Assembly (NCBI RefSeq): GCF_950295315.1
Contig: NC_080175.1
Coordinates: 81,500,066 to 81,564,065, forward strand
DNA length: 64,000 bases
Origin: Erinaceus europaeus
Lineage: Eukaryota; Chordata; Mammalia; Eulipotyphla; Erinaceidae
Direction: 5' to 3'
The translations under genes were made by a program, and so were the position numbers. Below, one piece after another: positions 56,678-64,000 of this stretch. The notes below the pieces were generated by a model. The model saw nothing but the letters and a program-made list of their open reading frames with translations, searched no databases and was not told the DNA's origin. The first letter of the stretch is position 1. Every line of letters begins with the position of its first letter.

Positions 56678-56970
56678 TTTGCCGGGTTGGGCTAGCTTCC
56701 CGGGTGGTATGGAGACGACCAGAGACTCATGGCTGGGCTGGGAAGCAGTATCTCATTTATTAATCAGATACATCGCCTTTTATGCATCTCTTCACCAGAA
56801 GTGGCAAGCAAAAGGAAATGACTAGGAGAGGGGGCAGAGCAAAAAAAGAGTTTGAAAAGAACATAGAAAACTTCCATCTAACCAGTAGGGATTAAACCAA
56901 TACCCTGCAGGCAGGGCAGGAACCAGGTAAAACAGTGATTATGTAAATAGATGACATCATAAGTAATACA
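56660..56970 (-). mobile_element. ERV2-like LTR plus primer-binding site, antisense
   Basis: On minus, the LTR (right end about 56,970, boundary approximate) includes the CAGGGTATTGGTTTAAT region shared with the LTR at 51,959, an AATAAA signal (plus TTTATT at about 56,757), and ends ACCCGGCA at 56,680. Two bases later comes TGGCGCCTGAACAGGGAC (56,677-56,660), one change from the tRNA-Lys3 primer-binding site. Only about 10 bp of leader follow before L1 sequence. Sequence to the right, 56,971-57,110, is of uncertain origin and may be more LTR. Confidence 0.78.
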
Positions 56971-57549
56971 AGCAAACCTAATGTGATGATCAAAGCAGAA
57001 GGTCTTATAAACAGAATTTAGAAGTATACCAACAGTGAGGGGATTTTCACAGTGTCCCCATGGCTTGCCATGGTTGTGACAAAACCAGTAGAAGAAACAC
57101 AGAAAGATACAGGGAACAAAAACCCCAAGAAAGATAAGCAACTTAGAACAGGATAAAAGAAAGAAAGATCAAAATAGCTGAATTATCAATTGCTTGAGCT
57201 AATCTATCAGTCAGAGTAGCTGAGCAGCAGAGCAAGATAAATGAGTTACAAACAACAGAGCAATAGGCTACAATAGCTGAATGGAAAGCAAATGATGCTC
57301 AAAGCAAAAACACAACTGCTGAGTTAACAGAATGAAAGGACTAGAAAGCAGGATTACAGACTGAAAACAGAATCAGTAAAGCAGAGGATAAAGCAGGAGA
57401 CAAAAATAAAACAGTAAATGACTTAGAAGAGAGACTAGAAGATAACGGAACAAGTACCAGAGACACCTATGATGAGCTGAGAAGGAACAACATTTGAATA
57501 ATAGGAATCCCAGAAGGAGAAGAGACAGAGACAGAAGAAGAATATATAC

Positions 57550-57812
57550 ATTCTCAGGCAGAAGTTGAAAAACAAGATCAGGAGAAAAAACACAAGTAGA
57601 ACCTGAACTGGAATTGGTGTATTGCACCAAAGTAAAAGACTCTGGGGTGGGTGGGGGTTGGGGGGTGGAGAATACAGGTCCAAAAAGGAAGACAGAGGGC
57701 CTGTATTGTTGTATTGTTATATGGAAAACTGGGAATTGCTATGCATGTACAAACTATTGTATTTACTGTCAAATGTAAAACATTAATTCCCCAATAAAGA
57801 AAAATTTTAGAA
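57550..57812 (+). mobile_element. 5'-truncated L1 tail, older 3' UTR type
   Basis: AGAAGTTGAAAAACAAGATCAG, GGAATTGGTGTATTGCACC, a G-rich TGGGGTGGGTGGGGGTTGGGG and ATTAATTCCCCAATAAAG match 53,095-53,330. The 12-bp repeat AAGAATATATAC (57,538-57,549; 57,813-57,824) bounds it. It splits the ORF1 pseudogene. Confidence 0.93.
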
Positions 57813-57973
57813 AAGAATATATACGTAAGGACATAATAACAGAGAACTTCGTTACATAACTGAAAGCAATATACATCCAAGAAATACAAAGAATCCCAAA
57901 TACAATTGATTTAGACATATGCACACCAAAACACATGATTTTTAAACTAACAAAGACCAAAGACAAAGAAAGG

Positions 57974-58223
57974 AACTTGACTAAATTTGGAGTAGGGCAC
58001 CAAAGTAAAAACCCTGGGTGGAGGGTGAGGGTGGCTGTTCAGCTTCATGGGGGGGGGGGGGCACAGTCTTTCGGTGGTGGGAATGGTGTTTATGTACACT
58101 CCTATCAATTTGTAGTCATATAAATTACTATTTTAAGTAATATGAGAGGGGAAAAACTGATTGAATGTCTCAAACTTTTTAAAGCACAGACTGAGTCATT
58201 TAAATACATAGGTGGAATAAAAT
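57974..58223 (+). mobile_element. 5'-truncated L1 tail, short form of the 36-kb 3' UTR type
   Basis: ACTTGACTAAATTTGGAGTAGG, the G-run at 58,050-58,061, GGTGGTGGGAATGGTG and GAATGTCTCAAACTTTTT match 36,100-36,345, then it ends with ACATAGGTGGAATAAAAT. AAAGAAAG occurs at both ends as a probable target-site duplication. It shows that this 3' UTR can end without the 1-kb extension present at 36,420-37,410. Confidence 0.85.
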
Positions 58224-58839
58224 AAAGAAAGAAAAGAAAGCAGCAGGGAAACACGAGGTCACATATAGAGGCAAACCCAGAGACTAATTGCAGACTTTTC
58301 AACAGAAACTATTATGGCCAGAAGAAAATGGCAACACATTTGTAGATTTCTATGTAAGAAAGGCTTAAACTAGAATACTCTATTCTGCAAGACTCTCATT
58401 CAGAATGGATGAGGCCATAAACATCTTTCCAGACATGCAACAGTTAAAAGAAACCATCGCTAACAAGCCTGCAAGATGAAAAGTTCTAATGTAATTCTTA
58501 TACTAAAAAAAAATAATAATAAACCAATATAACATATATAACACACACATACACAAAACAAGCATGACTTACATAAAATGGATTTGAACTATCTTAAACT
58601 GATAATTTCAATTTTAGTGATCTAATTCACGTTGAAAACAGAGAGTAGGAGACTCTCCCAACCATATGTTGTCTGCAAGTAACCCATCTGACACAAGAGT
58701 ACAGAAATAGTTTCAAAGTTAAAGGATTGAAAACCATCCAACATACATGCCAATGAGCAACAAATAAGGCCAGGAGCAGCTATACTCACTGTGGACACAA
58801 CAGATTTTTAAATAACCAAGGTAAAAAAATACAGGGATG

Positions 58840-59033
58840 ATCACCTGCAGGGGAGTCGCTTCACAGGCGGTGAAGCAGGTCTGCAGGTGTCTATCTTTCT
58901 CTCCTCCTCTCTGTCTTCCCCTCCTCTCTCCATTTCTCTCTGTCCTATCCAACAACGACAACAACATTAATAACTACAACAATAAAACAACAAGGGCAAC
59001 AAAAGGGAATAAATAAATAAAATAAATATTTAA
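58840..59033 (+). mobile_element. 5'-truncated tRNA-derived SINE, group A, with target-site duplication
   Basis: Begins at CACCTGCAGGGGAGTCGC, lacking the tRNA-like head, and runs through GGTGAAGCAGGTCTGCAGG, the body, CAACAACGACAACAAC and AACAAGGGCAACAAAAGG to an AAATAAATAA tail. The 17-bp perfect repeat AAAAAAATACAGGGATG (58,823-58,839; 59,034-59,050) bounds it. The perfect repeat marks it as one of the youngest insertions here. Confidence 0.96.
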
Positions 59034-59085
59034 AAAAAAAATACAGGGATGGATATTAACTAATACTCAAGGGTTCTTACTGAGG

Positions 59086-59816
59086 TTTCCAAATATTATT
59101 AGAAAAACAAATATATTCACATGTCAGCAAAAAAAAAGAGGATGTTTTACTGTATGTTATTGAAAACAAAAAAATGAGTACAGACAGTGGTATCAGTTCT
59201 ATGAAGTAAATTGTAAAAGGAGACAAAGGAAAAAAAAACAACTAAACTTACTAACCAAGTTAAACATAGTTCTATATCTGAATCAATTTAACTAAGACCT
59301 AAAAAAGTATTGTTTGGGAAAAAATGGATTCAAATTCTTCATTATAGTTTCATATTAAGCTAAAAGAAACTATTACAATGTGCTGTTTTAGACAGAAAGT
59401 TAAAACTGTATTAACATTCACATATGTTAACTTTATTTTATCAGTAACAATAAAAACTCACTACTCACTACTAGTACAAATCTCATGTCCTGCATAAAAT
59501 CTAAAAAAAAAAAAAGCACTTAGCTTTTCTCCCCCTTTCTAACTATTTCAAATTACATTAATGTCTCAAAGTATATTAATCTGATAGATCCTGGTAAGAG
59601 GAATGATCAGAGATAACAGACTTAGTTTCCTCATGCTCCTTTAATTGCAAACACTGATATTCAAGACCAAAGTAGAGTTAAGTTTATGTAGAATATTACA
59701 AACAATAAAAGAAACTTCAAGTAGTTGTGCTTTTAAAATAAACAAATAAAATAGCTCTTAAATAACATTATCCCAGGCCAGGCAAATATCTTAAAATTTT
59801 TGTTGTTGTTGCTTGT
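59086..59816. other. Spacer without recognisable gene
   Basis: AT-rich sequence; nothing assignable. Confidence 0.5.
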
Positions 59817-59915
59817 TTTATTTTTACCAGAGCACTTCTCAACTCTGGCTTATGGTGGTGATGCAGTGTATTGAACCCAGGACTTTGAAGCCTCAAGCAT
59901 GAATGTCTTTTATTT
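59817..59915 (-). mobile_element. tRNA-derived SINE, group C, antisense
   Basis: TTTTACCAGAGCACTTCTCAAC, TCTGGCTTATGGTGGTG and GACTTTGAAGCCTCAAGC match the reversed group C body; the head end is lost. Confidence 0.82.
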
Positions 59916-60162
59916 TTTAAAGTTTTTTAATGTATATCCATTACGCTTATCTCTCCTGTTCTAACCGTTATGTTTTCTCCTCCACCCTAGAAGTTTCAAA
60001 ATAAAGACATTCTGCATTATGCCACACAAAGTACTAAAAAAGCACATATTCACAAATAGAGAAGAGGGATTTTTCTCACTTTTATTCACACACATCATCA
60101 AATAAACACAGTTATATAAAAACTATATATTATAAAATGAGATAGTGTGTGTAGGGGGAGGG

Positions 60163-60670
60163 ATCAGGCAGTAGTGCAATGGGTTAAGTGCACATGATAA
60201 GAAGTGAAAGGACTTGAACCTGGGTTCTTTTTTTTATATATTTAAGAAAGGAGACATTAACAAAACCATGGGATAGGAGAATGCTTCGAGTTGTGAAGCA
60301 CAGCTGCAGGTGTCTCTCTCCCTCTCTATCTCCTTCTTCCCTCTCAAATTCTGGCTGTCTCTATCCAATAACAAATAAAGATAATTAAAAAAAAAAAAGA
60401 AGTGAAAGGACCAGCATGAGGATCCCGGTGGTTCCAGCCCCTAATTCCCCACCTACAGGGGGATCGCTTCACTGCAGGTGTTTATCTTTTTCTCCCCTTC
60501 TCTATCTTCCCTTCCTCTCTTGATTTCTCTCTGTACTATTCAACAACAACAACATCAGTAGCAACAATAACAACAAGGGCAACAAAATGGAAAAATATGT
60601 CCTCCAGGAGCAGTGGATTCGTAGTGCAGGCACAGAGCCCCAGCTATAACCCTGGAGATAAAAATAAAAT
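60163..60670 (+). mobile_element. tRNA-derived SINE, group A, carrying a nested insertion
   Basis: The head (GGATCAGGCAGTAGTGCAATG at 60,163) reaches AAGAAGTGAAAGGAC. After the nested insertion it resumes at CAGCATGAGGATCCCGG and continues through CCCCACCTACAGGGGG, the body, CAACAACAACATCAG and TCCAGGAGCAGTGGATTCG to a tail near 60,670. Confidence 0.92.
60214..60396 (+). mobile_element. Nested composite insertion: group B SINE fused to an inverted L1 tail piece
   Basis: Bounded by the perfect 15-bp repeat AAGAAGTGAAAGGAC (60,199-60,213; 60,397-60,411). Inside: TTGAACCTGGGTTC, an antisense L1 3'-end piece (60,228-60,280: T-run, TTTAAGAAAGGAGACATTAA, CATGGGATAGGAG), then a sense group B SINE body (60,284-60,396) with TGTGAAGCACAGCTGCAGG, TTCTGGCTGTCTCTATCC and an AATAAAGATAATT(A)n tail. 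One duplication around both parts means they entered together. Confidence 0.85.
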
Positions 60671-61581
60671 AAGATAGTTGTCAGAGAATCTCAAGTTCTA
60701 GGCCTTAGTAGTAAAATATAATATGGAAATATAGGTAAGAGTTTTTATGCCTTCTCATAGATATACATGTGTTAAATTAGTGGTAAAATATTTATATAAG
60801 ATCACACAATTGAAATAAGTAACAAATAATATTTTTATTATACTGTAAGGCAGTTAAAACACAGTACCTTTAAAATACTAAGTCTGGATTGTAACCATAA
60901 TTCGAATAGTGAGCAGGAGAACGTTTTTAAAGTGGCAATCTACTTAGAGCATCAATTCCCTTGCTTGTCAATCAATGATTGTGGGAGAATAAAGTTTCAC
61001 TTGCAATAAAATGTACTAAGCAATTCTGTCATTCTGAGAAAAAAATTACTCAAATATCATGAACTTTTTTTTTTCAAACTAAGAAATAAGTGTATATTAC
61101 ATGGATGAAAAAAAGTAACAAAAATAAAAAAATAACTCAAGGGAACTTGGGAAGGTTACAAATTGAATGAAAAATATGTTACAATAATATAAGTAATGCC
61201 TGTCAGTGTGCATCTAACTAGAAAAGCAATTACATTTTTGTTTCTATGGAAAAATGTAATCTTAATGATTCATTTAAATGATGGTGACCTGCCCACCCAG
61301 AAGCTGTTTTTCATTCCTTCCAATTTATCTGTAGATGAAAATATGCATTACATATTGGCACACAGCTGTTACTCTCTACTTGGCAGGAAAATTGGGGCTA
61401 TGATAGCACATACAGATCATTATGCTAAAAATGGAAAACAAGTATTTAACTAGGTACACGTCAAATACAATTTTAAAAAATTCACTCACAACAAATGAAC
61501 TCTACAATAATACACTTCAAAAATTCAATTCAAGGGACAAATCTTATTCCAAGAGTATGCTCATGAATAAAAATCAAACTC
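60671..61581. other. Spacer without recognisable gene
   Basis: No coding similarity that I can name. The frame at 61,196-61,453 has no recognisable motif. Confidence 0.5.
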
Positions 61582-61685
61582 TGTCTTGGGCTGCAGAGAT
61601 AGCTCACTGTGTTGGAACATAGGATTTATGCACCTGAGACCCCAGAGCTCCAGGTTCATATTGTAGAGCTGTAGAAAAGGTGTTG
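61582..61685 (+). mobile_element. tRNA-derived SINE, group C-like, sense
   Basis: CTTGGGCTGCAGAGATAGCTC head, ATGCACCTGAGACCCCAGAGC arm and CAGGTTCATATTGTAGAGC; decayed tail. Confidence 0.7.
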
Positions 61686-63426
61686 TCATTTTCATATTAG
61701 AGTTCTGTCCACACTTCTTTTAATGATTTCTAGTAATAAAATTTACAGAAAAGGATGACTTTTCACTAACAAAATATTCTAATATTATAAAGAAATACAT
61801 CAGTTATATATTTTGCAGTGCTCCTTACAGACTATGACTAGTCTAGTCTAATATTAGTATGATTCTGAGCCTGTTGGGTTATCTCTGTGAATTTGTTACC
61901 CCTTCCACAAAATTAAAGGCTTAAGTCAACTACACTAATAAGTAAATTCTAGAACTCTTAATTTAAAGTGCAAAATAATTTATGACAGAAAAATGAATCA
62001 GATACAGTGATTTAAAGAAACTGAACTATTACGGACTGCTGTTTAGACATGTAACTGACATTTCTACTAAAGGGGAGTTGTATATGTTAAAAAGTACCAT
62101 CAGAGAGGAACTAGCATTACCAAGTTTGAGTAATTTGTACCTCAGTAACACCCTATTTGTCAATACTTTCATAACTTATCCTCTATGTATGAAAATGGCA
62201 TCCCCTTTTTCATTAAAATGGTGTTAATAAAAAATGCAGTGATTGTATAAAGTCTCTGTCTCAGATAGGTAAAGATTAAAATAGAAAATCGGTTTCACTG
62301 TTCCTTGGTATCTCCTAGAAGTTCATCTTCTATTCATCTAAAATCATTTTTTTTATACGATTCTTTCCCTGCATTTCAATCTTCCCAATGCCAATGACTA
62401 TTTTGGTTTAATTTGTCAACATAATCATCTCTGTACTAACAACCACTATCACTGATGATCTGAATAATTATAACTTTGTCTGTTCTCTGCTAGACCACTA
62501 ACTTCACAGGGTCAGGAGCACTTATCCATCCAGTTTACTGCTGCCAGCATCCGGCATACTACCTTACTCTAGTTAATAAATATGCTGTAGTGAATGAGTA
62601 ATGTCTTCCTGATGTCCCCATTTCCAAGGTCTCTCTTTCCCAGGATCTCACTCCTAATTTCCTTCACAGAGCACACACACATAAAACCTCTATACTTTAT
62701 ACAATCTGGAAAAAATGAATATCTCTTAGAATTTTCATTTTTACTTAGTAAAAGTTATTTATTTTATTTTCTTAAAAGTTAAATTGAAAACAAAACTGGG
62801 CATTTCAGGTCCTGAGATGTTCTTTCTCTACCACAGCAACTGCTTTATATTTAGTGCTAATTAGCTAAATTTTGATTTCTGTGTGACAGTTTCATTTTAT
62901 ACAAAAACTAGCGATAAATCTATCTTTAAGCCTACCTTCAGCCTAAACAGTTAATACCCTGAATGTGAGTCATACATGTCTATACAAAGGTAGAATTTAA
63001 GAGGCCCATTTATATGTTTAGGCATGCACCCTCCTCTGGGAAGATAACCCACTTAAAAAATGTGAATGTTGCAAAATTTCAGTTGAAAACAGAAGCTTAG
63101 AAATTTGTTCAGCAAATACTTGTGATCTAAGTCAAGTAGATCATATTTCTTAATCTTGATTATGACCCAAAAAAGTTTGAAAAAAAAGTAAAAGAAATTT
63201 ATCCAGTAAGACTAGATAAAGATGTGGCTATGAGTATGACATTAGTCACTCTGACTAAACTGCACATATCCCGGGGAATCAATTGTCACTGGAATGGCTT
63301 CTAACATTTGGCAGCCATCAAAGTCTTGGACATCAACACTGGAAATAAGAGAAAGAAAAGAAAATGTTGACTACAGTACTGCAGGGACAAAAGAGAGAAA
63401 TAGAAATTTATAGAAATATCTAGAAG
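61686..63426. other. Spacer without recognisable gene
   Basis: Long AT-rich stretch. I see no gene, no L1 and no SINE that I can support. Confidence 0.5.
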
Positions 63427-63586
63427 CAGGGCAGGGTGGTGGCACACATGATTGAATGCACATATTACAGTGCACAAGGACCCAGGTTCAAGCCCCTAGT
63501 CCTCACATGCAGAAGGAAAGCCTTGAGAGTGGTAAGGCAGGTCTGCAGGTATCTTTCTGTCTCTCTCTCTCTCTCTCTCCTCTCTC

Positions 63587-63627
<41 letters not shown>

Positions 63628-63732
63628 ATCTATCTATCTATCTATCTCCCCTCCTCCTCTCAATTCATGGCTGTCTCTCTCCAATAAATAAATAAGATGA
63701 TTGAAACAAAAGAAACTTTAAAAAAGAAAGAA
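63427..63732 (+). mobile_element. tRNA-derived SINE, group B, with expanded pyrimidine body and target-site duplication
   Basis: GGGCAGGGTGGTGGCACAC head, CCCAGGTTCAAGCCCC arm, AGTGGTAAGGCAGGTCTGC, then (TC)n and (TATC)n (63,557-63,648), ATGGCTGTCTCTCTCC and an AATAAATAAATAAG tail with secondary A/G-rich growth. AGAAATATCTAG flanks it (63,412-63,423; 63,733-63,744). Confidence 0.93.
63557..63648. repeat. (TC)n and (TATC)n microsatellite
   Basis: About 92 bp inside the SINE body; TCTCTC with CCTCTC interruptions, then five TATC units. Confidence 0.95.
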
Positions 63733-63805
63733 AGAAATATCTAGTAGTGCATGGGTATGTCAATGTCTCAAAAAGCATTACAGGAGCACCATAAATCTGC
63801 TAGCT

Positions 63806-64000
63806 GGGAGTCGGGCAGTAGTGCAGCGGGTTAAGTGCAAGTGGCACAAAACATAAGGACTGGCATAAGGATCCCAGTTCGAGTCCCTGACTCCCCACCT
63901 GCAGGGGAGTTGCTTCACAAGTGGTGAAGCAGGTCTGCAGGTGTCTATCTTTTTCTCCACCTCTGTTTTCCCCTCCTATCTTCATTTCTCTCTGTCCTAT
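63806..64000 (+). mobile_element. tRNA-derived SINE, group A, cut by the window end
   Basis: GGGAGTCGGGCAGTAGTGCAG head with an A-box-like TAGTGCAGCGG (63,819-63,829) and a good B-box AGTTCGAGTCC (63,876-63,886), then CTCCCCACCTGCAGGGG and GTGGTGAAGCAGGTCTGCAGG. The body reaches TCTCTGTCCTAT at the last base. Well-preserved promoter boxes. Confidence 0.95.

Larger units (their letters stand above)
56597..59085 (+). pseudogene. Decayed L1 ORF1 and start of ORF2, invaded four times
   Basis: ORF1 remnants: MKDKSQEKNLSKSEC at the start (like MNEDKSPEETTNQPEV), a coiled-coil region at 57,170-57,440, the YDELRRNNI.IIGIPEGEE-like RRM start at 57,468-57,530, and the C-terminal GKHEVTYRG.P-like and YSARLSFRMDEA-like segments at 58,240-58,420. 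ORF2 start remnants with YVVCK.PI-like sequence lie at 58,600-58,830 and again after 59,050. It is interrupted by an LTR (56,660), two L1 tails (57,550 and 57,974) and a SINE (58,840). No intact frame remains. Confidence 0.82.

Noticed and set aside
63806..63890. Possible tRNA gene
   Set aside because: A-box- and B-box-like segments are present, but they form the head of a SINE, followed directly by the SINE body. No proper cloverleaf acceptor closure is seen.

Overview
The window is AT-rich, gene-poor mammalian DNA made almost entirely of layered retrotransposons. I see no host protein-coding exon, no functional tRNA or rRNA gene and no CRISPR array. The organism is most likely a hedgehog-like eulipotyphlan (Erinaceidae). 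The commonest short repeats are tRNA-headed SINEs with the segment CTCCCCACCTGCAGG, a GGTGAAGCAGG stretch, a pyrimidine-rich body and CAACAA/AATAAA-type tails, which I associate with the hedgehog ERI SINEs. This assignment rests on recognition, not on a database search. For reference below: SINE group A carries the 'gtagtgcagtgggtta' head; group B the 'ggccaggtggtgg' head with an 'ataaataaagataat' tail; group C is an older 'gagatagcataatggttatgcaaa' type.

Layout. 1-9,900: an old antisense L1 ORF2 relic (2,863-5,925) carrying an antisense L1 3' module and a SINE that itself holds a CpG-rich segment of about 210 bp of unknown origin, then scattered SINEs. 9,924-10,232: a solo LTR inside a SINE. 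12-28 kb: degraded L1 3' ends, many SINEs and unannotated spacer. 28,129-37,410: the best-preserved element, a near-full-length L1 in sense orientation with a 5' UTR, an intact 304-codon ORF1 (29,749-30,663), a broken ORF2 interrupted by a 1.7-kb L1 3'-end insertion, and a 3' UTR of about 1.3 kb. 38,582-42,200: an older L1 with 5' UTR, decayed ORF1 and half of ORF2. 46,800-53,350: an antisense L1 relic, another sense L1 (47,579-51,958) cut off by an antisense endogenous-retrovirus 3' end (LTR plus polypurine tract), then a 5'-truncated L1 tail with a clear target-site duplication. 53,700-55,260: three SINEs, one carrying a (GAG/GAA)n tract of about 335 bp. 56,597-59,085: a decayed L1 ORF1/ORF2 invaded by an LTR with a tRNA-Lys-like primer-binding site, two L1 tails and a SINE. 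59-64 kb: SINEs in otherwise unremarkable sequence.

The only open reading frame I call as protein-coding is the L1 ORF1 at 29,749. All other long frames are decayed L1 coding sequence, translations of SINEs or microsatellites, or shadows. The L1s supply the reverse-transcriptase machinery that SINEs of this kind depend on, and most insertions with clear boundaries show A-rich tails and 12-17 bp direct repeats typical of L1-mediated target-primed insertion.

No convincing new biological system is visible. The most unusual items are the CpG-rich, hairpin-forming segment embedded in a SINE (4,978-5,186), the modular long L1 3' UTR, a candidate L1 3' transduction (31,107-32,817), a 44-bp micro-insertion with poly(A) and a 7-bp flanking repeat (50,803-50,846), and the purine expansion inside a SINE.
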